64,000 bases of DNA from CAXXOK01 sp963674895 (lineage in GTDB: Bacteria; Bacillota; Clostridia; Christensenellales; Aristaeellaceae), in NCBI GenBank assembly GCA_963674895.2, contig CAXXCY010000003.1, positions 1,612,001-1,676,000 of the forward strand, read 5' to 3'. Below are positions 9,803 through 18,205 of this stretch, piece by piece. The stretch's first letter is position 1. Every line of letters begins with the position of its first letter. The translations under genes and the position numbers were made by a program. Under the pieces are notes generated by a model, which was not told the DNA's origin, did not search any database, and saw nothing but the letters and a program-made list of their open reading frames with translations.

Positions 9803-10972
9803 ATGATAGATTTTACGTTTCATAATCCCGCGAAAATTATCTTTGGAAAATCCGCGCTGTCCCACCTGCAGGAGGAGGCGTCGCGCTACGGCAAACGGGT
9901 GCTGCTGGTATACGGCGGCAATTCCATCAAACGCATGGGTTTATACGACGAGGTTAGGAATATATTGTCCGAAGGCGGGTTCACGGTGTTCGAGCTCTCC
10001 GGTATCGTGCCCAACCCCGTGCTGTCCCGTGTATACGAGGGCATCGACCTGTGCCGCAGGGAAAATGTGGACCTGGTGCTCGCCGTGGGCGGCGGCAGCG
10101 TGATCGACACGGGCAAGAGTATCTGCAACGGCGTGAAGTACGCGGGCGACGTATGGGATTTTCATTCCTATGTGAAAGTTCCGCAAGCCGCCCTGCCGCT
10201 CGGCGTGCTGCTTACGCACGCCGCCGCGGGCAGCGAAATGAGCTTTTCCTGCGTCATCACCAACGAAAACGGCATGCTCAAACGCGGGTTCAATTCTCTG
10301 ACCAATGTGCCGTCGTTCTCGCTTTTGAACCCCGAATGGACGTACACCCTGCCGCCCTATCAAACCGCATGCGGCGCCGTGGACATTATGGCGCACATGA
10401 TGGAGAGGTATTTCACCACCGTGGAGCATGTGGAGCTGACCGACCGTATGATCACGGCCGGCGTTAAAACCGTGCTCCATAATACCCCGTCGGCGCTCAA
10501 AACCCCCGACGATTACGGCGCACGCGCCGAAATCATGTGGGCGGGAGCGCTGGCGCACAACGGCCTTTTGGATACCGGGCGCATTGGCGACTGGGCCACG
10601 CACAAGCTGAGCCACGAGCTTTCCGCCGCTTTCGGCCTCGCCCACGGCGCGGCGCTCGCCGTGCTCTATCCAGCGTGGATGCAATTCGCGCTCAAGCGCA
10701 ACCCCCAAAAAATCGCTCAGTTTGCCACGGATGTATTCGACGTAAACCCGGAGCTTGGCAATGAGACCGAAACCGCGCTGGAAGGCGTGCGGAGGCTGGA
10801 AGCCGCCTACCGTTCCTTCGGCGTCCCGGCGCGGATGTCGGAAGCCGGCATCGATAACCCGGATCTGGACGCGCTCGTGCAAAAAGCGCTGCCCAATCCG
10901 GACAGCGCCATCGGCGCGTATATCCCCATCCGTCGGAAGGAAGCCGCCGAAATTCTCAGCCTTGCGCGGTAA
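9803..10972 (+). CDS. Iron-containing alcohol dehydrogenase (butanol dehydrogenase-like)
   Basis: 389-residue group III alcohol dehydrogenase, similar to NADPH-dependent butanol dehydrogenase and YqhD. Visible: the dinucleotide-binding GGGSVIDTGKSI near residue 98, THAAAGSEMS near 138, and the metal-binding Asp and His residues in DIMAHMMER, THKLSHELSAAFGLAHGAALAV. It reduces aldehydes or oxidises alcohols with NAD(P). Start ATG follows AAGGAGTTAATCA. Its place at the end of the Na+ decarboxylase operon suggests a role in fermentation, which is an inference. Confidence 0.93.
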   Translation: MIDFTFHNPAKIIFGKSALSHLQEEASRYGKRVLLVYGGNSIKRMGLYDEVRNILSEGGFTVFELSGIVPNPVLSRVYEGIDLCRRENVDLVLAVGGGSVIDTGKSICNGVKYAGDVWDFHSYVKVPQAALPLGVLLTHAAAGSEMSFSCVITNENGMLKRGFNSLTNVPSFSLLNPEWTYTLPPYQTACGAVDIMAHMMERYFTTVEHVELTDRMITAGVKTVLHNTPSALKTPDDYGARAEIMWAGALAHNGLLDTGRIGDWATHKLSHELSAAFGLAHGAALAVLYPAWMQFALKRNPQKIAQFATDVFDVNPELGNETETALEGVRRLEAAYRSFGVPARMSEAGIDNPDLDALVQKALPNPDSAIGAYIPIRRKEAAEILSLAR

Positions 10973-10975
10973 CCG

Positions 10976-11599
10976 CTATTCTGCGGGTTTCGGCTCCGCC
11001 TCGAGCACCTGAACGGCATAGCTTGTGGTTGTGCCGTTCATGTCCAATACAGACTGGTACAGCGCCTCCGTCTCGCTCACCGCGGACGCCCAGGCGCTTT
11101 CTTTCAGTTCCGTGTCGTTTGAAACCTCGTCGTACAGCTTTTGCTCGAGCTCCTGCTTGATTTCCGTGTAGCGGTCGGACGTCAGCGGATAGAGCAGGTC
11201 GCGCTTCTCCACGCTTTCCTCGTCCACGACCAGTTTATAGTAGTCCACGCCCGGCGCGGGCAAAAACACCTGGATCGTATTGCTCTGCGCGTCATACTGC
11301 ACGCTTGCTTCGCGCAGGTCCACGGAGAAATTGGCGGAAAACGTATAGGGGATCACAATTTTCTGCACCGTGCCGATCAGCCATGCGTCTGTGGATACGC
11401 TTTCCTGCCCGGTGATTACCTTTTCCAGCACGATCAGTTCCCGCTTTTCGTTGAGCTCCTCCGAAAAGCGTTCGCTCACCCACGCCGCGTTGGAACCGCC
11501 GAACATCAGGCCGTATAACCGCGGGCCGAACAGCACACCCGCGATAACGAGCGCGGCGCACACGATCAGGGTCAGCAGGTTTTTGAGGATTCGTTTCAA
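10976..11599 (-). CDS. DUF4230 family membrane-anchored protein
   Basis: 207 residues: an N-terminal membrane anchor (about residues 8-32) and an extracytoplasmic domain of the DUF4230 type with a segment like LIGTVQKIVIPYTFSANFSVDL and a long C-terminal helix. No enzymatic motif is apparent and the family function is unknown. It converges with the alcohol dehydrogenase, the two stop codons lying 3 bases apart, and is probably transcribed after the small membrane protein upstream of it. Confidence 0.8.
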   Translation of the reverse strand: MKRILKNLLTLIVCAALVIAGVLFGPRLYGLMFGGSNAAWVSERFSEELNEKRELIVLEKVITGQESVSTDAWLIGTVQKIVIPYTFSANFSVDLREASVQYDAQSNTIQVFLPAPGVDYYKLVVDEESVEKRDLLYPLTSDRYTEIKQELEQKLYDEVSNDTELKESAWASAVSETEALYQSVLDMNGTTTSYAVQVLEAEPKPAE

Positions 11600-11612
11600 C
11601 GCGCCGTCCTCC

Positions 11613-11807
11613 TTATAGACTCATCCATTTTTCGATTTCGACAAACAGCCGGACCAGCAGCAGCACAAGGGCGGCGATCGTCGTCAGCGCGCCCACAAGC
11701 ATCAGGTATCCCCTGAAAAATCGTCCGGCCCTGCCCCTGCGGGGGCGGTCCTGGTATACGGGACGTTCGGGCGGCGGGCCCGGCGAATACTCTCTGGACA
11801 TACTCAA
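11613..11807 (-). CDS. Small single-span membrane protein
   Basis: 64 residues: a Pro/Arg-rich cytoplasmic N-terminus (GPPPERPVYQDRPRRGRAG), one membrane helix (about residues 34-56), and a short tail. A start with GGAGGGGGGATTGAGT upstream is clear, and a good promoter lies 25 bases further. It overlaps nothing and precedes the DUF4230 gene by 13 bases, so the two probably form a unit at the membrane. No family is recognised. Confidence 0.7.
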   Translation of the reverse strand: MSMSREYSPGPPPERPVYQDRPRRGRAGRFFRGYLMLVGALTTIAALVLLLVRLFVEIEKWMSL

Positions 11808-11831
11808 TCCCCCCTCCGGTCATCTGCTCCT

Positions 11832-11860
11832 ATTATAGGGGGGATGCGGCAGAATAGCAA
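11832..11860 (-). promoter_or_regulatory. Sigma-A promoter for the small membrane protein and DUF4230 genes
   Basis: On the minus strand TTGCTA (11855-11860) and TATAAT (11832-11837), spacer 17 bases. Confidence 0.8.
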
Positions 11861-11884
11861 CCTGTAGGCAAACCTCTTTTGTCT

Positions 11885-11914
11885 TTGTTTCAACTGTGAA
11901 AAAGCGGGTATAAT
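11885..11914 (+). promoter_or_regulatory. Promoter of trxA
   Basis: A consensus -10 TATAAT at 11909-11914 with a weak -35 TTGTTT at 11885-11890 (18-base spacer). The Shine-Dalgarno AAAGGAGA follows at 11931-11938. Confidence 0.7.
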
Positions 11915-11946
11915 ATATACGAACCACCCGAAAGGAGATTAAACCG

Positions 11947-12255
11947 ATGGCAACGATAAAACTCACCAAAGAAAATTTTGAATCCGAGGCTTTGCAAAGC
12001 AAGGTGCCTGTGCTGATTGACTTCTACGCGGATTGGTGCGGCCCGTGCAGGATGGTAAGCCCGATTGTCGACCAGATCGCGCGCGAAGGCGGCGCATTCA
12101 AAGTAGGGAAAATCGACGTGGACAGTTCTCCCGAGCTCGCGGCCAAATACGGCGTAATGAGCATCCCCACGCTTGTGGTTCTCAAGGACGGCAAGGTGGC
12201 GCAGCAGGCCATCGGTGCCCGCAGCAAAGAAGCGATTCTGAAAATGCTGCAATAA
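11947..12255 (+). CDS. trxA: Thioredoxin
   Basis: 102-residue thioredoxin with the active site DWCGPCRM at about residues 30-37 and the cis-proline loop SIPTLVVLKDG. It reduces protein disulfides in the cytoplasm using thioredoxin reductase, which is not in this window. Own promoter and a strong terminator bracket it as a single-gene unit. Confidence 0.96.
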   Translation: MATIKLTKENFESEALQSKVPVLIDFYADWCGPCRMVSPIVDQIAREGGAFKVGKIDVDSSPELAAKYGVMSIPTLVVLKDGKVAQQAIGARSKEAILKMLQ

Positions 12256-12269
12256 CGAAGTGTAAATCA

Positions 12270-12297
12270 AAGCCCCGGCGCAAGCCGGGGCTTTTTT
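12270..12297 (+). terminator. Rho-independent terminator of trxA
   Basis: AAGCCCCGGC, loop GCAA, GCCGGGGCTT then TTTT. Confidence 0.93.
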
Positions 12298-12345
12298 ATG
12301 CGGTATGAATAACCGCGTCTAAGGCGTCGGCACGAGATGGCGCTT

Positions 12346-13665
12346 CTAGTGAAGCCTTGCGCCGTCCTTTACCATGGCGCCTGCGACCTCCGCGCCGTTC
12401 AAGGCGCGCGGGGAGATATCGCGGCCAACGCACAGCGCGGCGGCGGTGCCCGCCGCCTGCCCCATAGCCACGCAATTGCCCGTTACCCGGTACGACGCAT
12501 GCGCGGTGAAGGACCCGGATATGCAACGGCCGGCAACCAGCAAATTGTCAACGGCCAGGGGCACCAGGCAGCGGTAAGGAATCTGATAATGCGGCTTGAG
12601 CATCGCGTCCTTCTGCTCTTCCTGATCATTGTTGTCGTGCTGATGAATATCCACCCAAAACGTCGCCGTGCAGATTCCGTCGTCGAATGTCCTCGAATGC
12701 CTGATGTCATCTCCGGTCAACCGGTATTCGCCCTGAATTCGTCGGCTTTCGCGAATGCCGATATGCGGGCCGGTGGTATCCAGCTGCGCGTGTTCAAACT
12801 GCGGCAGGTACCTTCGCAGCAGGTCCAGAAAACGCGCGACTTCCTTTCTGCCTTCAATCTCCGCCATCGTCAGATCCGCAGGATTGACCGAGAGCCGGTT
12901 GCGTATATGGGTAGCCTGACAAAGCGCCGTATGCTCTCCCGGCACCCGGATTACACAGGGACGGCGGTAATTAAACGAATAGTCGTTCACTCCGGCCCGC
13001 TGCAGCGCACGGTCGATCATGAGGATCAATTCATTGTCCTGATAATGCGGATACGAGTAATAGTCCTGAATGTAATCGATATTGCTCATTCTGAACATCA
13101 GCGTCATCGGCTGCGGTTTCCCGTTTGCATCGCCGATCTCAAACGGCGCGCCGGCCCTGGCCGCGACATCGCCGTCGCCCGTGCAGTCGATAACGATTTT
13201 CGCAAAATACGCCCCGCATCCGCCCTTGTTTTCCACAATGACGCCCTGTATGCGGTTTCCTTCGACGATCGGGCGAACAAAATGAGTATGCAGCAGCAGC
13301 GTGATCCCCTCGCGCAGCACCAGCTCGTCCAATAAGGATTTCATGGTCTCCGTGTCAAAGCACCACATATTCGGGCCTATCTCCGTCGACATTCCCCTTT
13401 GATTTATCGCATTCACGAGTTCCGCGCAGATTCCGCCTTTATTTTCACAGTCAAACATCGGATTGACCATCCCGGCGGTCCACATGCCTCCCAGAAAACC
13501 ATAGCTTTCCACAAGCAGCACCTGCAGCTGGCGGCGCGACGCCGAAAGCGCCGCCGCTACGCCCGCGGGGCCCCCTCCCACAACGATTACATCAAAATCC
13601 CCGAGAATAGGAACCTCGTTTGTTTCGGTATACACGGAATGGGCCCTGTCTGTTTCCCCGGCCAT
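12346..13665 (-). CDS. FAD-dependent oxidoreductase (FAD_oxidored family)
   Basis: 439-residue flavoprotein with an N-terminal Rossmann dinucleotide site (DFDVIVVGGGPAGVAAALSA, residues about 23-42) and a second FAD segment (VIDCTGDGDVAARAG). The C-terminal VAGRCISGSFTAHASYRVTGNCVAMGQAAG also contacts FAD in this family. These proteins are often encoded beside sugar ABC importers in Firmicutes, and the substrate is unknown. Here it follows the second permease by 36 bases on the same strand, so it is likely the last gene of the LacI-controlled operon. The start ATG has AGGAGGAAATCAT. Confidence 0.9.
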   Translation of the reverse strand: MAGETDRAHSVYTETNEVPILGDFDVIVVGGGPAGVAAALSASRRQLQVLLVESYGFLGGMWTAGMVNPMFDCENKGGICAELVNAINQRGMSTEIGPNMWCFDTETMKSLLDELVLREGITLLLHTHFVRPIVEGNRIQGVIVENKGGCGAYFAKIVIDCTGDGDVAARAGAPFEIGDANGKPQPMTLMFRMSNIDYIQDYYSYPHYQDNELILMIDRALQRAGVNDYSFNYRRPCVIRVPGEHTALCQATHIRNRLSVNPADLTMAEIEGRKEVARFLDLLRRYLPQFEHAQLDTTGPHIGIRESRRIQGEYRLTGDDIRHSRTFDDGICTATFWVDIHQHDNNDQEEQKDAMLKPHYQIPYRCLVPLAVDNLLVAGRCISGSFTAHASYRVTGNCVAMGQAAGTAAALCVGRDISPRALNGAEVAGAMVKDGARLH

Positions 13666-13701
13666 ATGATTTCCTCCTGAAATGTTTTTCCCGATCGGCG
13701 C

Positions 13702-14538
13702 TCAGCCTTTTACGGCGCCTTGCGTAAGCCCGGATACGATGTATTTTGCCAGGAAGCAGAACGCGACCAGCGTTGGCACAATGGCAAAGGTTGTGGCCGC
13801 CGTCAGCAGTCCCCAGTCAAGCCCGAAAAAACCCATGTAATGATATATGGAAAGCTGGACGGGTTTGAGCCAGGTGGAGTTAACCATGACGGAGGCGACG
13901 TTAAACTCGTTCCACGCGCCGATGAATATGAACAGCGCTGCGGAAGCCATGGCGGGCTTGTTCAGCGAGGGGATGAGCTTGAAAATAATATAGCCGCGCG
14001 AACAGCCGTCAACCGACGCGGCCTCCTCTATTTCTATGGGGATGCTTTCGATGCCGCCCATCATAACCCAGATCGCCATCGGCAAATTATACGCCGTATA
14101 CATCAGGACGAGCGTATACAGATGATTGATCATTTTAAAGCTCGACAAATAGATATAGTTAGGTATCAGCAGCGCGGCGCTGCCGGTGGACAGCGGGATG
14201 CCCGCAAGCACAAGGTAAAACACCAGGTTTTTATAACGAAACCTGCACCGTCTGAGCGCATATGCGCACATCATACCGAACAGAAGTCCGAAAAGGATCG
14301 CCATCGCGCAGTAGAATATACTGATGAAGATGGATTGTATGAACCCTCCCTCCAGTACGACGCGGTAGTTGTCAAGCACCGGCTTGAAATTGAAGAATTT
14401 CGGAGGGTATGCAAACAATTCGCGGCTGCCCTTAAACGACGTGATTATGCCCCAGAAAATCGGCAGCAGGTTGATAACGGCCAATACCGCAAAGACGAGC
14501 AGCTCGGCCGCCCGCCGGATCATCAATTTTGGATTCAT
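13702..14538 (-). CDS. Carbohydrate ABC transporter permease (MalG type)
   Basis: 278-residue inner-membrane permease with six predicted spans and the EAA loop (EEAASVDGCSRGYIIFKLIPS) that docks the ATPase. Belongs to the MalG/CUT1 group. The start ATG overlaps the stop of the MalF-type gene by 4 bases (ATGA), indicating translational coupling. Confidence 0.93.
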   Translation of the reverse strand: MNPKLMIRRAAELLVFAVLAVINLLPIFWGIITSFKGSRELFAYPPKFFNFKPVLDNYRVVLEGGFIQSIFISIFYCAMAILFGLLFGMMCAYALRRCRFRYKNLVFYLVLAGIPLSTGSAALLIPNYIYLSSFKMINHLYTLVLMYTAYNLPMAIWVMMGGIESIPIEIEEAASVDGCSRGYIIFKLIPSLNKPAMASAALFIFIGAWNEFNVASVMVNSTWLKPVQLSIYHYMGFFGLDWGLLTAATTFAIVPTLVAFCFLAKYIVSGLTQGAVKG

Positions 14539-15410
14539 AGCTTATATCCCACCGCCTTCACATACAATGCAACAAACGCGAAGTTGACGGCGAACATCAG
14601 CATGGAAAGCGCGCTGGCCGGCCCGAATTGAAAATAGAGAAAGCCGGTTTTGTACATAACCAGGGAAATCACATTGGTGGCCGTGCCGGGGCCGCCGCCG
14701 GTCATTACCAGAGGAATGGTCAAATTGTTGAAATTGCTCATGATCAGCACCACCGAGGAAATCAGCGCCGGCGTTTTGATCATAGGCAGCTTGATCCGAA
14801 AAAAGATACAACCCGCTCCCGCGCCGTCGGCCTGGGCTGCCTCGATAACGTCGTCCGGAAGTCCCTTCAAGCCCGCGAGAATCATAACCATGGAATACCC
14901 CACGGTCCGCCACGCAATGATCAGCAGCGTCGTCAGTATGGCGGATTGCTTGCCTAAAAACACATAGGTGTTGTCAAGCCCGATACAGTTGCGGAAATAG
15001 TTATATAGCCCCATATCGCCGTCCAGCACCCATTTCCATAACAAAGCGGCCACCACCATGGAGGTGACCCAGGGGATCAGCCCGACGATCTCCACAACGT
15101 AGGCCAGCCGGGACTTCCTCTTGTCAAGCTTATCCACCCATACGGCCAGAACCGTGCCTGTGACCAGCGACAGGAATGCGGCCGCGGCGGTCATGATCAG
15201 CGTGACGCGAAAAGACGACCAAACGACCGGGTCCGTAAGCACCCTGCGGTAGTTATCCAGGCCGACAAACCCCTTGAATTGCAGGTAGTCGATGCTGGAT
15301 ACGCTGGAATGCAGCGTATAAAACAGCGGCACCACCATAATCATGATAATGATCAATGCCGCAGGCGCCACGAGCAACGGGCCCTCGAATTTTCTCTTCA
15401 TCAGGGTCAA
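14535..15410 (-). CDS. Carbohydrate ABC transporter permease (MalF/UgpA type)
   Basis: 291-residue permease with six spans and an EAA loop (IEAAQADGAGAGCIFFRIKLPM). CUT1 family partner of the MalG-type protein. The start may be TTG 15410 (AAGGAGGGG 5 bases upstream) or the in-frame ATG at 15401. No transport ATPase gene accompanies it; in Firmicutes a shared MsmX-type ATPase commonly serves such importers. Confidence 0.93.
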   Translation of the reverse strand: MTLMKRKFEGPLLVAPAALIIIMIMVVPLFYTLHSSVSSIDYLQFKGFVGLDNYRRVLTDPVVWSSFRVTLIMTAAAAFLSLVTGTVLAVWVDKLDKRKSRLAYVVEIVGLIPWVTSMVVAALLWKWVLDGDMGLYNYFRNCIGLDNTYVFLGKQSAILTTLLIIAWRTVGYSMVMILAGLKGLPDDVIEAAQADGAGAGCIFFRIKLPMIKTPALISSVVLIMSNFNNLTIPLVMTGGGPGTATNVISLVMYKTGFLYFQFGPASALSMLMFAVNFAFVALYVKAVGYKL

Positions 15411-15581
15411 AACCCCTCCTTACCGGCAGTTTATCTGTGCAAAAACGCGATATTGCATTCCAGGAACGATTACCGAAAGTCAAGGATACGCAAAATGATC
15501 CTGCGGGTCTCCTGCCGGATCGGCCGCGGCGGCAAACGGAACCGCGGCCGGTCCGGCGGTATTATGGAAACGGATCTATGC

Positions 15582-16895
15582 TTATCTTCCGTTTCTCTGA
15601 TTGAAGGTTTGTTCCGCTTTCTCCAAAGCTTTCATGGGGTCCATGCCGTCCACCAGAACGTCCTGCATGACCTGCGCGTGATCGTCGCGCCATGCCGTTA
15701 CGCTGTAATCGGTGGGGTTGGCCCAGGCGGCGTTGAGGAGGCAGTCCGCGGACTCCGCCACATAGAGGTTGCCGGGCTGCTGCATGACGTCGCCAAGCGC
15801 GGCAATGGTGGATTTCCGCATGGGTACCTGGCCGCCGACGGAAACCCACATTTGATCGCTTTCCGGGCGGAACATATATTCCAGGAAATCTCCCGCCGCT
15901 TCCTTATTGCTGCTTCCGCTCCAAACGCCCACGCACCAGCCGGTAATCGCCGCCGGAGAGGGAACGCCCTCCTCGTCGGACGGATATGCCATAATCCCGA
16001 TGGTTTCGGGGTCGAATACGCAGTTGCTCTTAATCGTCTGAATGCGCACGGACGGGCCCGTAATCATGGCGTATTTCCCCGCCGCGAAGTCCGTGCAAAG
16101 ATCATCGATATTCGTGGTCAGGCAGGTCATCGGCAGCGAACCGTCTTCCTTCATCATAGCGACAAGCAGTTCCACAGCCTTCAGGCCGGTTTCATTCGCC
16201 CAGTTTGCGGTGCCGTCCTCATGGAAGAGTGTACCATATTCCTTGAGCAGCATGTTGGAGATCACGATCGGATTGGATTTCACGGTCGTCAGCGGCGTGC
16301 CGAAGCCATACCGCTTGATGCCGGTGATAGCGTCCTGGTCCACCGTGAGGTCCTTCGCGGCCTGGCGGAATTCATCCCAGTTTTTGAACGGCACGGTATA
16401 GCCGGCTTCCGCGAGCAAATCCTTGCGGTAAAGAACGCCCACATAGTTGCGCGAAAAGCCCATCTGGTAGTGCAGGCCGTCCTTGGACCCGTATTCCCAG
16501 AAACGGTCGGCCACGTCTTCCAGGTCTTCCGCCGTCCAGTCTTTCAAAAACATATTTTCGAAAGGTTCAAGCGCCTGGGCGCCGAGAACGCCGCCCATAT
16601 CCTCCGAGTTGACCCAGATCAGATCCGGAGCGTTGCCGGACACATGCGCCGCCATAAACTTGGCCGTAAGCGTATCCCATGCCTGCGGTTCCACTACGAC
16701 GTTGATATCCGGATTCTCCGCTTCAAAAGAATCGATAATGGATTTCAGCGTCACCTCGCGCCCACTGGTTTTGGTGGGATCGAGAAACGTCCACATGGTT
16801 ATCTTCGTCTCCGCGATTGCGGAAGAGCCGATAACCGTTACCATCAGCACAAGCGCCAGCGCCAGCAGTACTCCCCGATGCAGTTGTTTTCCCAT
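15582..16895 (-). CDS. Extracellular sugar-binding protein of the ABC importer
   Basis: Family 1 extracellular solute-binding protein, 437 residues, with a Sec signal peptide at the N-terminus (LLALALVLMVTVIGSSAIA) and the segment KITMWTFLDP typical of the family. ATG 16895 is preferred: GGAGAGG precedes it at proper spacing, while an in-frame ATG at 16913 overlaps that site. Odd point: no lipobox cysteine follows the signal sequence, although Gram-positive binding proteins are usually lipoproteins. The ligand cannot be told from sequence. A palindromic LacI operator precedes the gene. Confidence 0.93.
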   Translation of the reverse strand: MGKQLHRGVLLALALVLMVTVIGSSAIAETKITMWTFLDPTKTSGREVTLKSIIDSFEAENPDINVVVEPQAWDTLTAKFMAAHVSGNAPDLIWVNSEDMGGVLGAQALEPFENMFLKDWTAEDLEDVADRFWEYGSKDGLHYQMGFSRNYVGVLYRKDLLAEAGYTVPFKNWDEFRQAAKDLTVDQDAITGIKRYGFGTPLTTVKSNPIVISNMLLKEYGTLFHEDGTANWANETGLKAVELLVAMMKEDGSLPMTCLTTNIDDLCTDFAAGKYAMITGPSVRIQTIKSNCVFDPETIGIMAYPSDEEGVPSPAAITGWCVGVWSGSSNKEAAGDFLEYMFRPESDQMWVSVGGQVPMRKSTIAALGDVMQQPGNLYVAESADCLLNAAWANPTDYSVTAWRDDHAQVMQDVLVDGMDPMKALEKAEQTFNQRNGR

Positions 16896-16911
16896 AAGAA
16901 CCTCTCCTTGC

Positions 16912-16961
16912 ATTATATTTGACTCTTGCAGAGTCCATTACAAATTAGAACGTTCTAATTT
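16912..16961 (-). promoter_or_regulatory. LacI-type operator and promoter of the sugar importer operon
   Basis: A perfect 20-bp palindrome, AAATTAGAACGTTCTAATTT (16942-16961), lies just upstream of a minus-strand -10 TATAAT (16912-16917), covering or touching the weak -35 region. LacI proteins bind such even palindromes with a central CG. The half site TTAGAAC recurs before the lacI gene. Confidence 0.82.
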
Positions 16962-17029
16962 TTAGCGTCAGGTTTGCCTCCTTCCAGTAATCTTATATAT
17001 CCCTGCATTCCGTATATCTTTTTCTGGTA

Positions 17030-18058
17030 TCAGCCCAGATTAGCCACGCTTGAACGGAGTACCATTTGCGGTTCGATGATCAGCCGCACCCTGTTGGCTT
17101 TGTCGTTTGCGATCCGGTTCAGCAGCACTTTAACCGCTTCCGCTCCGAGAACTTCCTTTTTCACGCGGACGCTCGTCAGCGGAGGGACGGAATACTCCGC
17201 CAGGATGCTGTCTTCAAACCCGATGATGGATATATCCTTGGGGCAATATACCCCCTGCTCGAAAAAGTAGCGCATAGCGCCGACGGCAACGCTGTCCGAC
17301 GATCCGATAACGGCGGTGGGATGATGGTCCAGCGCCCATATCTTCCTTGCGTTGACATAACCGGATTCCCCCGTGTAATTGCCCTGCAGAATCCATTCGT
17401 CACGGGTCTGCAATCCCAGTTCCGCAGCGGCTTTGTGGAACCCCGCCAGTTTTCGCGCGGTGGAATGCGAAGCAGCGGGACCGTTGATCAATGCGATGTC
17501 GCGGTGGCCGTTCTCATACAGACAATGCACCGCGAGTGCTATCCCGACGTCCGGAGCGGTATCGACATAGTCTATTTTCTCATGGCGCGAACCGACAAGC
17601 ACCACCGGAACTTTGCAGGAAAGAAAGCGTTCCGCGATCTTGTTGGTCAGGAAGCCCCCGACATACATGATACCGTCTATTCTCCCGGCGTCCAGTACCG
17701 GATCGTCGCGATGATCGTCGTTGGGATCGAAGCACCAATCGATCATCATGCTGTATCCCTTTTCATCAATCTGCATCTCGATGCTTCGCAGCATATCGGT
17801 AAGGTAGGTATCATTGACGTCGAAGAACGAATAAATGTCATTCTGGGCCGATTCAATGCCTTTGATGACGCCGATGACCTTGTTTTCCTTCGTAACCAGC
17901 GATCTTGCGGATTGGTTGGGCACATACCGCAGTTCCTCAATGGCGCCCCATACCCGGTACCTGGTTTCGTGCTTCACCTTGGGACTGTCGTTGAGCACCA
18001 GCGAAACCGTGCTGACCGAGACATTCGCGAGTTTGGCAATGTCTTTAATTGTTGCCAT
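17030..18058 (-). CDS. LacI family transcriptional regulator
   Basis: 342 residues: N-terminal LacI helix-turn-helix (MATIKDIAKLANVSVSTVSLVL) with hinge helix, then a periplasmic-binding-protein-like effector domain. It is encoded right upstream of, and in the same orientation as, the sugar-binding protein gene, and the two share the operator motif TTAGAACG, so it very likely represses the importer and itself until the transported sugar binds. Confidence 0.95.
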   Translation of the reverse strand: MATIKDIAKLANVSVSTVSLVLNDSPKVKHETRYRVWGAIEELRYVPNQSARSLVTKENKVIGVIKGIESAQNDIYSFFDVNDTYLTDMLRSIEMQIDEKGYSMMIDWCFDPNDDHRDDPVLDAGRIDGIMYVGGFLTNKIAERFLSCKVPVVLVGSRHEKIDYVDTAPDVGIALAVHCLYENGHRDIALINGPAASHSTARKLAGFHKAAAELGLQTRDEWILQGNYTGESGYVNARKIWALDHHPTAVIGSSDSVAVGAMRYFFEQGVYCPKDISIIGFEDSILAEYSVPPLTSVRVKKEVLGAEAVKVLLNRIANDKANRVRLIIEPQMVLRSSVANLG

Positions 18059-18099
18059 AACACACTCCCTGTCTACGGTTTATTCATGGAACGCAATAA

Positions 18100-18149
18100 T
18101 TAAACCGTTCTAATAATTGGATTATATTGCATGCCTTCCCGGTTGTCAA
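18100..18149 (-). promoter_or_regulatory. Promoter and operator of lacI-type gene
   Basis: Minus strand TTGACA (18144-18149), 17-base spacer, TATAAT (18121-18126). Directly downstream, near the transcription start, lies TTAGAACGGTTTAA (18100-18113), one half of which matches the palindrome before the importer operon. Autoregulation is the simplest reading. Confidence 0.85.
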
Positions 18150-18205
18150 CTGTTTTTTCAACTTTTTATCGCAAATAACAGATCGACAAGGTATCCCTGC
18201 TATGA

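Noticed and set aside
15279..16922. A 547-residue plus-strand frame over the sugar-binding protein gene
   Set aside because: No known domain, rich in Arg and His, and the opposite strand codes for a clear binding protein with signal peptide and operator.
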